In this document: one piece after another, positions 8,463 to 18,014 of the stretch
Position numbering within the stretch: position 1 is the stretch's first letter
Layout: every line of letters begins with the position of its first letter
NCBI GenBank assembly: GCA_028288705.1
Contig: JAQBNH010000005.1
Coordinates: forward strand, 110,185 to 174,184
Reading direction: 5' to 3'
Source of the DNA: Ferruginibacter sp.
GTDB lineage: Bacteria; Bacteroidota; Bacteroidia; Chitinophagales; Chitinophagaceae
DNA length: 64,000 nt
Position numbers and translations under genes: made by a program
Notes under the pieces: model-generated
Databases searched by the model: none
Told to the model about the DNA's origin: nothing
Seen by the model: the letters and a program-made list of their open reading frames with translations, nothing else

Positions 8463-9192
8463 GTATCTCCTCTTTTTGTCCTTCGTTTTTTTCAGCAGCC
8501 TTTCTTCGTTGCAGGCACAGGTGTCGGCACCGGAAAGTGATGACCACGCGAACGTCGAAAGAGCAGACAGCACGGAAACATTCGTGAGTGAAGGCGTAAG
8601 TGCAGATTCGATCCGGGCCTGGAAAAAAGAAAAGCAGTTTGCTTACATGCGCAACCTCGACAGTCTGCTTAAAGGCCAGCAGAAAGAGGAACCTGCTGTT
8701 CAAACCCCGGCACCGCGAAGCATTTCTTTCTTCGATGCGTTATTTGGTAGCGGCATCGTCCAGGCGATCCTCTGGATATTGGCAATAGGTTTTGTGGGGT
8801 TTATCTTATACCGGCTCTTTATCAGTGAGGGCGCGTTCCGGCGTGTGGCTAAGGATGCCAGCGTGCAGGAACAGGCAACGGAAGAGGAGATCGTGATGAG
8901 CAGGAATTACGATGCGTTAATTCATGAAGCCTGCAAACAACCGGATTACCGCGCTGCCGTGCGTTACCTGTTCCTCAAAACATTACAAAAACTATCGGAA
9001 CGTTCCCTGGTCATTTTTTCTGTAGATAAAACCAACAGTCTCTATGTGAAGGAAGTGCCGCCGGCGAAACAAAATGAATTCGCCGGGTTGGTACTCGCTT
9101 ATGAATATGTGTGGTATGGTAAACTGCAGATAGATAAAGAACAATACGAAAAAATTGAAAGCCGTTTTACCGGGTTTCTGCAAAAAGTATAA
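8455..9192 (+). CDS. Exported single-pass membrane protein with DUF4129-like domain
   Basis: A 245-residue protein with a signal peptide (residues 1-22, ends ...LQAQ), a polar linker and one membrane helix at about 100-122. The C-terminal domain ('YDALIHEACKQPDYRAAVRYLFLKTLQKLSE', then 'WYGK') is characteristic of DUF4129, found next to DUF58 and transglutaminase genes. Its ATG lies within the last codons of the SpoIIM gene and its stop overlaps the next ATG by one base, so it is translationally coupled. The function is unknown; an envelope role is inferred from topology and neighbours. Confidence 0.82.
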   Translation: MRKYLLFLSFVFFSSLSSLQAQVSAPESDDHANVERADSTETFVSEGVSADSIRAWKKEKQFAYMRNLDSLLKGQQKEEPAVQTPAPRSISFFDALFGSGIVQAILWILAIGFVGFILYRLFISEGAFRRVAKDASVQEQATEEEIVMSRNYDALIHEACKQPDYRAAVRYLFLKTLQKLSERSLVIFSVDKTNSLYVKEVPPAKQNEFAGLVLAYEYVWYGKLQIDKEQYEKIESRFTGFLQKV

Positions 9193-10394
9193 TGGGGTTG
9201 AAACCGCTATTCTATATAATTATTTTCGCCTTGCTGCAGTTCTCCTGCAAGCGGCAGGTACGCCTGCCGGATATGAAGGAAAGCTATGGCATAAAAGAGG
9301 CGAAGCCCTTTGGCGCGAAAGCGATCTTCCGTATGGTGCGGGCGCAGTTTCCTGCTTCAGATATCAGTACGCTCTCATTGAGTTTTAACCAACCCTATAC
9401 TTCCGTAGATACAGGAAACTTATACGTTAGCATCAGCAGCAAATTTCTTCCCGATGAAGATGCAGTGAACGCGTTATTAAATTTTATCTACAAAGGCAAT
9501 ACGGCCTTTATCGCAGCAGGCGAAATTGACAGCAGTTTTTTACAAAGGTTTTACTGGAAACAAACGCATGCAGACTGGCCGGCAATGATGCGGGAATTTC
9601 TGTATAAGCAAACATCAGTGAGCTTGGCTGATTCTCCACGCCTGGCGCGTGATTCGGCTTTCGGATATTATTATCTTCCGTTAATTGATCACTTCACTAA
9701 AATTGATGAAGGCTATGGAACGGTGTTGAGCCGGAACGAAATGGGTGCGCCGAATGCCGTTGGTTTTGGTTATGGAAAAGGCGCAGTGATCTTTCATGCC
9801 GAGCCCCGCGTGTTCAGCAATTATTTTTTGCTCACAGACAGTAATTATCGGTATGCTGCGGCATTACTAAAAAAATTGCCCGCAAATACAAATGAGATCT
9901 TCTGGGATGATTTTTATAACAAGCGAACATCGGCCGCCGGCAACGGAGATCATTCATCATTTGAAACCATCTTCAAATCCCCGCAACTGACCTGGGCATT
10001 CTGGCTCACACTCGCGCTGCTGCTGTTCTATATTTTATTTAACGGGAAAAGGAGGCAGCGGATCGTGCCGGTAGAAAAGCCGGTGCAAAACGCATCCGTG
10101 GCTTTTGCAGAAGCGATCGCCGGTTTGTACCTCAAAGAGCGCAACAATAAATCCATTGCGGATAAAATGATCACCTATTTCAACGAACAGGTGCGCAGCC
10201 GGTACTATCTTACAGGTGCCGTAGGCACGGCTGATTTTATCCAAAGCCTGAGCAGGAAAGCTGCGGTACCCGTTGATAAAGTGGAAACCTTATATCGCAC
10301 GATGGCATCTTTGGCGGCGATGGAAGAAATCAGCGACTACCAGTTATTAAACCTTAACGAGCAGATACAATATTTTTATAAAACAAGAAACTAA
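9192..10394 (+). CDS. DUF4350-type lipoprotein/membrane protein
   Basis: A 400-residue protein beginning with a signal ending LQFSC (Cys19, possible lipidation). An extracytoplasmic domain of ~240 residues follows, in which the 'GKGAVIFHAEPRVFSNYFL' segment is typical of DUF4350 (a GATase-like fold). A single membrane helix at about 265-284 precedes a cytoplasmic tail of ~115 residues. Having both a lipobox and a later membrane helix is odd, so the first segment may instead be a plain signal or anchor. One-base overlaps with the genes on both sides show tight coupling to DUF4129 and MoxR. Confidence 0.8.
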   Translation: MGLKPLFYIIIFALLQFSCKRQVRLPDMKESYGIKEAKPFGAKAIFRMVRAQFPASDISTLSLSFNQPYTSVDTGNLYVSISSKFLPDEDAVNALLNFIYKGNTAFIAAGEIDSSFLQRFYWKQTHADWPAMMREFLYKQTSVSLADSPRLARDSAFGYYYLPLIDHFTKIDEGYGTVLSRNEMGAPNAVGFGYGKGAVIFHAEPRVFSNYFLLTDSNYRYAAALLKKLPANTNEIFWDDFYNKRTSAAGNGDHSSFETIFKSPQLTWAFWLTLALLLFYILFNGKRRQRIVPVEKPVQNASVAFAEAIAGLYLKERNNKSIADKMITYFNEQVRSRYYLTGAVGTADFIQSLSRKAAVPVDKVETLYRTMASLAAMEEISDYQLLNLNEQIQYFYKTRN

Positions 10395-11371
10395 TGGAAG
10401 ATAATATTTTTGATGCCTCATCAGCAGTGGCGGGATTAAATGGAAAATTGCAGGAGATCCGCGCGGAGATCGGGAAAGTAATCATCGGGCAGGATAATGT
10501 GGTAGACCTGCTGATGGTGGGCCTTTTATGCGACGGGCATTTGTTGCTCGAAGGGGTGCCGGGCGTGGCAAAAACGCTGGCAGCGAAGCTACTGGCGAAG
10601 ATCATCGACGTGAATTTTTCACGATTACAATTTACGCCCGACCTGATGCCGGGGGATGTGATCGGCACTTCCGTATTCAATCCGAAAGAAGGGGAATTTT
10701 ATTTTAAAGCCGGGCCGATATTCAGCAATATCGTGCTGATCGATGAGATCAATCGTTCGCCCGCGAAAACGCAATCTGCCCTTTTTGAAGTGATGGAAGA
10801 AAGGCAGGTGACGGTTGATGGCGTAACGCACCAGATGAGTTACCCGTTCATCGTATTGGCTACGCAAAATCCAATCGAGCAGGAGGGAACCTACCGGCTT
10901 CCTGAGGCACAACTGGATCGTTTCCTTTTTAAGATCGGCATCAGTTATCCGACACTGCAGGAAGAGATCCGTATCCTCACTAACCAGCAGGGTAAAACGC
11001 AGCAGGAATTATTAGAGGACGTAACCAAGGTATTGTCTGCAGATGAGATCCGGCATTACCGTTCCATCGTGCAGGATGTTGCTGTAGAACCAAGGCTGGT
11101 AGAATATATCGCAACGATCGTAAATGAAACCAGGAACAATCCATCGCTGTACTTAGGCGCTTCTACGCGTGCATCGCTGGCGATCCTGCGCACATCAAAA
11201 GCCACGGCCGCATTGAAAGGCCGCAATTTCGTTATCCCTGAAGACATTATTGAAATGGCGACGCCTGTGCTCCGCCACCGGATAATGCTCACGCCGGAAA
11301 AAGAAATGGAAGGCATTACGCCTGACGACCTGGTGGAGAGTATTATTAAAGCATTGGAAGTGCCCCGCTAA
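10394..11371 (+). CDS. MoxR family AAA+ ATPase
   Basis: A 325-residue AAA+ ATPase of the MoxR type, thought to act as a chaperone or assembly factor for envelope or metal-containing complexes. Walker A GVPGVAKT is at residues 54-61 and Walker B VLIDEINR at 114-121. Sensor 1 falls in 'VLATQNPIEQEGTY', and 'EAQLDRF' is the family signature. The C-terminal lid ends in 'KALEVPR'. The MoxR-DUF58 pair that follows (5-base gap) is one of the most widespread MoxR arrangements. The target complex is not known. Confidence 0.95.
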   Translation: MEDNIFDASSAVAGLNGKLQEIRAEIGKVIIGQDNVVDLLMVGLLCDGHLLLEGVPGVAKTLAAKLLAKIIDVNFSRLQFTPDLMPGDVIGTSVFNPKEGEFYFKAGPIFSNIVLIDEINRSPAKTQSALFEVMEERQVTVDGVTHQMSYPFIVLATQNPIEQEGTYRLPEAQLDRFLFKIGISYPTLQEEIRILTNQQGKTQQELLEDVTKVLSADEIRHYRSIVQDVAVEPRLVEYIATIVNETRNNPSLYLGASTRASLAILRTSKATAALKGRNFVIPEDIIEMATPVLRHRIMLTPEKEMEGITPDDLVESIIKALEVPR

Positions 11372-11376
11372 ACACA

Positions 11377-12720
11377 ATGAACATTTTTAAAAAATATTTC
11401 GGCGACCTCTTTATCCCGTTGCGGTTTTACATCGCGGCCGGGGGCTGCATTGTATTTTTTATCATCGCGTTTTTTGTCCCGCGGTTATCGTCATTCGCAA
11501 CAATTTTATTTGCGGTGTTTGTGTTGCTTTCGTTAATTGATTATGCCTTTCTTTTTTTCAATCGGCGCGTGCCTGTAGCGCAGCGTATTGTCAACGACCG
11601 GTTGAGTAATGGGGATGCCAACAAGATCAGCCTGCGCCTCAGGAATCCATTTCCATTCGCCATCAGCCTGCGGGTGATTGATGAATTGCCTTTCCAGTTC
11701 CAGGAGCGGCGCTTCAGCATGAAAAAAGATTTGCCTGCACGTGGTAACGGAAGATTGAATTATACGATCAAACCGACAGAGCGCGGGCAATATGGATTCG
11801 GTGACATCATTTTGTATATCCAGACAAAACTCGGTTTGATCGAACGCCGCTATGTTGCTCCCGGCGAAGAATTAGTGAGCGTTTATCCGTCCTTTCTCAA
11901 TTTGCGCGGGCAGCAGTTAATGTCTTCCAAAACAACGACGGATGGAACCGGCAACCGCCGTATGCGGAAGATCGGCCAGAGCATGGAGTTTGAGCAGGTA
12001 AAGGATTATGTGAACGGTGATGATATTCGTACGATCAACTGGAAGGCAACCGCAAGAAAAGGTCAGCTGATGGTGAACAGCTATGTGGATGAAAAATCTC
12101 AGCAGGTGTATTGCATCATTGATAAAGGCAGGTTGATGAAGATGCCTTTTAACGGGCTGAGCCTGCTGGATTACGCGATCAACAGCGCACTGGCCCTGAG
12201 CAATATCTGCCTGAAGAAACAAGACAAGATCGGTATGATCAGCTTCTCCAATAAAATGGGCTCGGTGATTGCTGCTGACAGGAACCCGATTCAACGCGAA
12301 CATATTTTGAACGCCTTGTACCAGGAAAAAACGGCCTTCCTGGAGAGCGATTATGAATTATTGTATACGCAATTGCGGCACAAGATCAAACAGCGGAGTC
12401 TCTTGATTCTCTTTACAAATTTTGAATCGCTGAATGGCCTTCAGCGCCAGTTGCCTTACCTGCGCGCGATCGCAAAGCATCATTTGTTGCTGGTTGTGTT
12501 TTTTGAAAACACCGAGCTCAGCCGTCTCGCCGGCGCCGATGCATATAACGTAGATGACGTATATGTAAAAACTATTTCTGAAAAATTTGTGTACGAGAAG
12601 AAACTCGTTGTAAAAGAACTGCAGAAATATGGCATCATATCTATTCTCAGCACACCGGAAAACCTTACGGTAAATGCGATCAACAAATACCTCGAATTAA
12701 AAGCCCGCCAGGCGGTGTAA
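11377..12720 (+). CDS. DUF58 domain protein, membrane-anchored
   Basis: A 447-residue partner of the MoxR ATPase. Two membrane helices lie at about 17-34 and 40-61. A beta-rich domain follows, then the DUF58 signature at 205-229 ('FEQVKDYVNGDDIRTINWK' followed by ATARKG) and a VWA-like domain containing 'YCIIDKGRLM'. The latter lacks a clean DxSxS metal site (DKGR replaces it), so metal binding in the classical way is doubtful. Last gene of the operon; truB begins 37 bases later. Function inferred only as a MoxR client or adaptor. Confidence 0.9.
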   Translation: MNIFKKYFGDLFIPLRFYIAAGGCIVFFIIAFFVPRLSSFATILFAVFVLLSLIDYAFLFFNRRVPVAQRIVNDRLSNGDANKISLRLRNPFPFAISLRVIDELPFQFQERRFSMKKDLPARGNGRLNYTIKPTERGQYGFGDIILYIQTKLGLIERRYVAPGEELVSVYPSFLNLRGQQLMSSKTTTDGTGNRRMRKIGQSMEFEQVKDYVNGDDIRTINWKATARKGQLMVNSYVDEKSQQVYCIIDKGRLMKMPFNGLSLLDYAINSALALSNICLKKQDKIGMISFSNKMGSVIAADRNPIQREHILNALYQEKTAFLESDYELLYTQLRHKIKQRSLLILFTNFESLNGLQRQLPYLRAIAKHHLLLVVFFENTELSRLAGADAYNVDDVYVKTISEKFVYEKKLVVKELQKYGIISILSTPENLTVNAINKYLELKARQAV

Positions 12721-12757
12721 GAGTTGCGCCGTTTCTGTACTTTCGCAAAAATATTAC

Positions 12758-13549
12758 GTGGCAAAAAAATCTTCCTACAGGGCAAAACATCTTGAAAAAA
12801 CAGCTGGCAGCATCGATGATATGCCACGTCCGGCTGCAATTGTGATCACGGATGAATTGCGTAAAACTTTTGAAGAAGGCCGGGTAATCCTGGTGGACAA
12901 GCCACTGCACTGGACCTCTTTCGACGTGGTGCGAAAGATCCGTAACAGCATCCGCATAAAAAAAGTGGGACATGCGGGCACGCTGGATCCGCTGGCATCA
13001 GGGTTGTTGATTGTATGCACCGGGAAGTTTACGAAGAACATCAATACTTACATGGCGCAGGAAAAAGAGTATACCGGGAGTTTTACCCTGGGCGCCATCA
13101 CCCCCACATATGATCTTGAATCGGAGCCGACAGCATTGCGGGATATCTCTAACATCACAGAAGCGCAGGTGCATGAAGCCACAAAAGCTTTCACCGGTGA
13201 CATTGAACAAATGCCCCCGATCTATTCTGCTATAAAAAAAGATGGTGTGGCGTTGTATGAGCTCGCGCGGCGTGGGGTGGATGTGGAATTAAAAGCGCGT
13301 CCCGTAACTATCTCCGTATTTGAGATCACGAAAATTGAATGGCCAATGGTTTATTTCCGCGTGGTTTGTTCCACGGGAACGTATATCCGCAGTCTCGCAA
13401 ATGATTTTGGTGCAAGCCTGGGAACCGGCGCATACCTGAGTGCATTGCGTCGCACAAGAATCGGTGAATTTTTAGTGGACGACGCTGTAACAATGCCCGC
13501 ATTTCTAGAAGGGTTGACAGCAGCTGAACCAGGTGATCAAAACGGGTAA
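12758..13549 (+). CDS. truB: tRNA pseudouridine(55) synthase TruB
   Basis: Converts uridine 55 of the tRNA T-loop to pseudouridine. The catalytic Asp is D77 in GHAGTLDPLASG. The entry motif 'VDKPLHWTSFDVV' lies just before it, and 'YSAIKKDGVALYELAR' and 'GTYIRSLANDFG' are further family blocks. The GTG start given here yields 263 residues and an N-terminal basic extension of 22 residues. An ATG at 12821 would give a more standard N terminus, so the start is uncertain. It converges on the BamA-like gene and the two coding regions overlap by 13 bases. Confidence 0.95.
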   Translation: MAKKSSYRAKHLEKTAGSIDDMPRPAAIVITDELRKTFEEGRVILVDKPLHWTSFDVVRKIRNSIRIKKVGHAGTLDPLASGLLIVCTGKFTKNINTYMAQEKEYTGSFTLGAITPTYDLESEPTALRDISNITEAQVHEATKAFTGDIEQMPPIYSAIKKDGVALYELARRGVDVELKARPVTISVFEITKIEWPMVYFRVVCSTGTYIRSLANDFGASLGTGAYLSALRRTRIGEFLVDDAVTMPAFLEGLTAAEPGDQNG

Positions 13550-15960
13550 CTGATCCCGATCGTAAAATTGAAATTTTCGTAACGCCATTTCCGGTATTGA
13601 TCATTAGCTCCTTTCGAAAATAGTTTCTTAATAAAATCGTCGAAGCCGATGGGCGGCGCTTTCCAGCCCGCGTTTTCATAACTCAGCTCCGGCCGTTTGA
13701 AACGAAACCCCAGATCGAGACGCAGGATAAAATAATTGAAGTCGAGGCGAAAACCTGTGCCGGCCGATAATCCTAATTGCTTGTATAAATTTTTGATCTG
13801 GAATTGTGCGCTATCAGGTCCGCCCGTCGGGTTACCATTTTTCATGTTCCAGATATTTCCTGCATCTACAAATACAGCGCCTCTCAACGTGAGTGAATTG
13901 GGAATGATGCGCGCAATGTCGTATCGATATTCCATGTTGCCTTCCAGTTGCAGATCGCCGGTACGATCATTGAAAATGTTTTGCCCGAATGGCACTTGTT
14001 TTTGTCCGCCACGGCCGATTCCCCGCACCGGCCAGCCGCGCATACTATTACTTCCTCCGCCAAAATATTGTTTGAAGAAAGGCAGTGCCGTGTCTTTACC
14101 CAGCGGTATGCCAACGCCAGCAAATACCCTGAAAGCCAGGCCGGTCTTCACAAAATTCACCGTGTATTTGTATTCTGCATCGAGCTTGATAAACTTCTTC
14201 TTATATTTTCGTAAAATGGGTAAGGCGCCCCAGGTGAGCCCTGATTCTTCCGCATTCAGTTTAACAGTGCGTTCTTTATTTAGGCTGAGTAAATGTTTTG
14301 GATTGCGATAAGTGCTCGCATAACTGGCGCCGGTGCCAAAAATAAACGCGGTATTGTAAGAGTATTTTAAAAAAGGATTTCTTACGAGGATCACATTTTT
14401 AAAACTATCACTTTGATTGAACAGGTAACTGAATTCTGCATTGAGTGGGCGAAAGGTCCAGCGCCGTTCTTTTTTCTTGATAAAGGAAAACCCATGAGTC
14501 AGGTTTATATTTTGCAGGTTGAAAAGATTCAGTCGGTTGTTGTAGGAGAGGCTGGTATTGACAAAAGATTCAGCAACAATTAGCTTCCCCTTTACAAATT
14601 TGTTCCATGGAGTGATCAGCCGCGGAAATACAAGCGTGTTTCGGTAACTCAATTCATTTGAGTTAACGAGCCTGTTAGCGTTGTTCCTGGAATTGTTATT
14701 AAGTTCCACACCGGCGCGAAAACTGTGCGTCATCCGGATCGCTTCACGACCGATATTCCGGTTCACCAGGGATAAGTTTCCGGAAAGTCCAAAAAGGTTT
14801 CCTGCCAACGCATTCGACGTTCCGTTCGATGCAGAATAGCTGGCTTCCAGCGCAGCTTCAAAACCAAATTTTTTACCGGGTAATAACTCGATCACCAGAT
14901 CTACTTTATTGCTGTCGGGCAGCTCAATTATCTGGATGTTTACATTTTCCCAGATGCCGGCTTTTGATAAATTGGTGAGGGTGCTGTAATATTCACTCTG
15001 GCGAAAAACATCGCCGCGTCTTAAAGTGATGTTCCGTGTGAGGAATGCCGTACGCACATATCGCTGGTGATAGCGCAACACAAACGTTCCCGAGTTGAGT
15101 TCGCGCTGAATGATACCGGTAGTATCTGTGAGCCGGTCGCTCAACCGGAAATCTTCCAGCACATAAATTTTGTTGATCGTGTATTTATTCAGTTTGGTGG
15201 AATCTTCCGGTATGTTCAATACCACAGCCAATTTGATTTGCGGAGAGTCGCGTTTTTGCTGGGCTTCAGCCAACAGGCGCAATTGTTCGAAAGGATCATC
15301 TGTAACACTCGTCAGCGCTGCGATCGTGGTATCGCCCCGCACTTTTAATTCAGCTGAAGTAAATTTATAATACCCGTTATTTCGAAAACTATCTACGAGC
15401 CGCGACATCTCGCCGAGCACCGCAGCTTTTGTGATAGGGTTATTTTCTACCAGGATGGATTCGGATTTCATAGCCAGTGCCATTTGCTGCAGATCAGGTT
15501 TCACAAGCCGGTAACTAACGGTATCGATCAATGTCTGCCTTCCGGGAAAAACGCTGTATTTTACATTTACACGCCTTCCGTCAATCGTGTCTGCCTTGTA
15601 TTCCACGCGCGAACTGTAATAGCCGAGGTGAAACATCGATGCATTCATATTCCGGGCTGAAAGTCCCGAGTAGCCTGTATCGTAAGCCGGCGGTTTATTG
15701 ATCAGGTGTAACAGGAACAGCGCGTCTTTTGTTGTCGTCTTCGCGCTGTCGTCCATCTGGTTGGCGAGTCGTTGCAGCAGGGCCGACTTTTCTGTTTTCG
15801 TAAAATTTCCTCCCGTAACTTCGATGGTATTCCTGCCGAGATAGGGCCGGTCTTTAGGTGCTTTTCGCGTGATGGTGCAGGAAGAAAAAAAGATCAGCGC
15901 CACGAGCATACCAGGCACCACTGCCATGCATATTTTATTAAGAAAGCGAAATAACAGCAT
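13537..15960 (-). CDS. BamA/TamA-family outer-membrane protein with lipobox
   Basis: An 807-residue Omp85-superfamily protein. The chosen ATG gives a signal peptide ending in FFSSC (Cys28), an N-terminal lipoprotein anchor that Bacteroidota members of this branch often have. POTRA-like repeats fill about residues 35-380. The C-terminal half is a surface-antigen barrel with the conserved 'GGSNSMRGW' loop (VRGF/IRG equivalent), and it ends 'FTIGISYPF' with the barrel-terminal Phe. The role is probably insertion or translocation of outer-membrane proteins, TamA-like more than essential BamA. An earlier start would add 16 residues but would place the signal peptide internally and overlap the divergent gene. 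Only 15 bases separate the two divergent start codons. Confidence 0.88.
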   Translation of the reverse strand: MLLFRFLNKICMAVVPGMLVALIFFSSCTITRKAPKDRPYLGRNTIEVTGGNFTKTEKSALLQRLANQMDDSAKTTTKDALFLLHLINKPPAYDTGYSGLSARNMNASMFHLGYYSSRVEYKADTIDGRRVNVKYSVFPGRQTLIDTVSYRLVKPDLQQMALAMKSESILVENNPITKAAVLGEMSRLVDSFRNNGYYKFTSAELKVRGDTTIAALTSVTDDPFEQLRLLAEAQQKRDSPQIKLAVVLNIPEDSTKLNKYTINKIYVLEDFRLSDRLTDTTGIIQRELNSGTFVLRYHQRYVRTAFLTRNITLRRGDVFRQSEYYSTLTNLSKAGIWENVNIQIIELPDSNKVDLVIELLPGKKFGFEAALEASYSASNGTSNALAGNLFGLSGNLSLVNRNIGREAIRMTHSFRAGVELNNNSRNNANRLVNSNELSYRNTLVFPRLITPWNKFVKGKLIVAESFVNTSLSYNNRLNLFNLQNINLTHGFSFIKKKERRWTFRPLNAEFSYLFNQSDSFKNVILVRNPFLKYSYNTAFIFGTGASYASTYRNPKHLLSLNKERTVKLNAEESGLTWGALPILRKYKKKFIKLDAEYKYTVNFVKTGLAFRVFAGVGIPLGKDTALPFFKQYFGGGSNSMRGWPVRGIGRGGQKQVPFGQNIFNDRTGDLQLEGNMEYRYDIARIIPNSLTLRGAVFVDAGNIWNMKNGNPTGGPDSAQFQIKNLYKQLGLSAGTGFRLDFNYFILRLDLGFRFKRPELSYENAGWKAPPIGFDDFIKKLFSKGANDQYRKWRYENFNFTIGISYPF

Positions 15961-15975
15961 ATTTAAATTAGCGCG

Positions 15976-16722
15976 ATGTTTAGCAAAACCACCGTCAAAT
16001 ATATCCAAAGTTTACAGCACAAAAAATTCAGGGATGAGCATGGTTGCTTTATCGCAGAAGGGCCGAAGGTTGTAGCCGAATTTTTGGAAGGAAATTATTT
16101 CGACTGTGTGCATTTGTACGCCTTGTCTTCCTGGATAGCTACGCTGACTGATTCCCTGGCCTCCTTTACGGAACAACTGGTAGAGGTCAAAGATTTTGAG
16201 CTCGAGAAAATCTCCGCTTTGGCTCAGCCCAACCAGGTGCTGGGCGTTTTTAAAAAGAAAGCCGACATCACTAAGATTGATCTGAAAGATAAGCTAACGC
16301 TGTTGCTGGATGATATCCAGGATCCGGGTAACCTGGGTACGATTATTCGTAACGCCGATTGGTTTGGCATTGAAAATATTATTTGCTCTTCTCATACAGC
16401 TGATCGTTACAATCCAAAAGTTGTGCAAAGCACGATGGCAAGTCTGGGACGGGTGAATATGGTCTATACAGATCTTCACGAGTTTATCAAAACCAACGCT
16501 AACATCCCGGTTTATGCAGCGGCATTGGAAGGGAAAGACCTCGCCGGTTTTTACGGAACGAAAGAAGGATTGCTGATAATCGGCAATGAATCCAAAGGGA
16601 TCAGCCAGGGTTTATTCGATCTCGTTACACAAAAAATTACCATTCCGAAAATTGGCGAAGCTGAATCACTGAATGCAGCCGTGGCCACCGGGATTATCTT
16701 ATACGCGCTTACAAAAAAATAA
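15976..16722 (+). CDS. TrmH/SpoU-family RNA 2'-O-methyltransferase
   Basis: A 248-residue SPOUT methyltransferase that uses S-adenosylmethionine to methylate a ribose in rRNA or tRNA. The N-terminal substrate-binding domain begins 'KYIQSLQHKKFRDEHGCF'. Motif 1 NLGTIIRNADWFG is at 119-131, motif 2 IIGNESKGIS at 201-210, and motif 3 'IPKIGEAESLNAAVATGI' at 223-240. The last two form the knotted cofactor site. The exact target (tRNA G18 or an rRNA position) cannot be told from sequence. Divergent from the BamA-like gene. Confidence 0.92.
   Translation: MFSKTTVKYIQSLQHKKFRDEHGCFIAEGPKVVAEFLEGNYFDCVHLYALSSWIATLTDSLASFTEQLVEVKDFELEKISALAQPNQVLGVFKKKADITKIDLKDKLTLLLDDIQDPGNLGTIIRNADWFGIENIICSSHTADRYNPKVVQSTMASLGRVNMVYTDLHEFIKTNANIPVYAAALEGKDLAGFYGTKEGLLIIGNESKGISQGLFDLVTQKITIPKIGEAESLNAAVATGIILYALTKK
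15996..16003 (-). promoter_or_regulatory. Candidate -7 box for the BamA-like gene, inside the trmH-type gene
   Basis: On the minus strand the bases read TATATTTG, an exact TAnnTTTG match, 36 bases upstream of the BamA-like start codon. A TTTG at 16020-16023 on the same strand sits 16 bases further up, a little closer than the usual 19. If real, the promoter lies within the first 30 bases of the divergent coding region. Confidence 0.4.
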
Positions 16723-16735
16723 GCAGGTTACATGG

Positions 16736-17965
16736 TTAGCGAAACTGAATGGCTTTTACCGGCTTCACGTTTTTTACGAGCAGGGTGGGAACGATCAGGG
16801 TAATGAGGCACACTAAAAAGGTGAAAATGTCCACCACTAAAACCTGTGCCCAATCGATGTCTGCCTGTGCTTTCGTCATGTAATACGATTCCTCGTTGAG
16901 TTTGATAAAACCTGTTTTTTGTTGCAGCACACATATCCCGATGCCGAATAAAGTGCCGGCGATAATGCCGATCGCAGCGATCACACTGGTATTATATAAA
17001 AAAATCTTTTGAACATCCCAATCGGTCGCACCAAGTGCTTTCAGGGTGCCCGTCATTCTTGTTCTTTCCAATACCAGGATGATAAGGCAGGTGATGAGGT
17101 TTACGATCGCCACCACGATCATGATTGCAAGCAGGATATTTTTTAATTGCCCTTGCAGGTTCAGCCAGTCGAAAATATTCGGGTACACTTCTTTGATATT
17201 CCGGCTGTACCAGCTTTGCGGCAGTGCGTCGTAGATCTGCGCTGAAACAGTATCCGTTTTTGTATAATCTTTCAGGAACACTTCGTAACCACCGATCTGC
17301 CCGGGCGACCAGTTGTTTAGCCGGCGGATGAGGTTGAGGTCGCAAAGCGCGAAATTTTTATCATACTCTTCAATCCCGGTTTTAAAGATACCGCTGATGG
17401 TTAAACGCCGCGCCGTTTTGCTGCCATCTTCCCGGAAAAAATACACGAGCATGCTGTCGCCGATATCCGCCTGGATTTGTTTCGCCGTGTAGCTGCTTAT
17501 ATTGATTTGCTGGCTATAGCCACTATCTGCGAACGACAGCCATTTGCCTTTTTGTAAAAATGATTGCAGGCGGGTGAAATCGAAGCTGGACTCAATGCCT
17601 TTCAGTAAAACGCTTTCAATATCGTTGTTGAATTTGAGGATGGCTGATTTTGTCGCATATGCTTCCACATTTTTTACTTCAGGTATCCGACGCAGGAATT
17701 TTTCGACAGCATCATTTTTGTTGATCGGGTATTCTTCCGCCGTGCTTACTTTGTCTTCGAGGTTTTGCTGCACACGCACATGTCCCCAAAAACTAAATAC
17801 CTTATTGCTGATCACCTGCTGGAATCCGTTGACAAAACTCAATGCCACAATCATCACCGCCACGCTCAGCGTTGTGGCGCCGATGGCAAGGCCGATAATA
17901 AAGCGGCTAAAGGTTTTTTGGTTTGCTGCCGCGATGCGTTTTGCTATGAAAAAGGATACATTCAA
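16736..17965 (-). CDS. FtsX/LolE-type ABC transporter permease
   Basis: A 409-residue permease of the MacB/LolCE/FtsX class. The first membrane helix is at about 20-45 ('[21 protein letters not shown]'). An extracytoplasmic MacB-PCD-like domain of ~220 residues follows, then three helices that form the FtsX domain, including '[27 protein letters not shown]'. 'LKALGA' is the conserved coupling-helix motif. Single-permease homologues in Bacteroidota are presumed to help sort lipoproteins. No ATPase gene lies next to it, so the partner must be encoded elsewhere. It converges on the trmH-type gene with a 13-base gap. Confidence 0.9.
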   Translation of the reverse strand: MNVSFFIAKRIAAANQKTFSRFIIGLAIGATTLSVAVMIVALSFVNGFQQVISNKVFSFWGHVRVQQNLEDKVSTAEEYPINKNDAVEKFLRRIPEVKNVEAYATKSAILKFNNDIESVLLKGIESSFDFTRLQSFLQKGKWLSFADSGYSQQINISSYTAKQIQADIGDSMLVYFFREDGSKTARRLTISGIFKTGIEEYDKNFALCDLNLIRRLNNWSPGQIGGYEVFLKDYTKTDTVSAQIYDALPQSWYSRNIKEVYPNIFDWLNLQGQLKNILLAIMIVVAIVNLITCLIILVLERTRMTGTLKALGATDWDVQKIFLYNTSVIAAIGIIAGTLFGIGICVLQQKTGFIKLNEESYYMTKAQADIDWAQVLVVDIFTFLVCLITLIVPTLLVKNVKPVKAIQFR

Positions 17966-18014
17966 CCCATGGAAATTTGGTATCTTTCAAAAGTATATTT
18001 AATTAAGTTATTAA

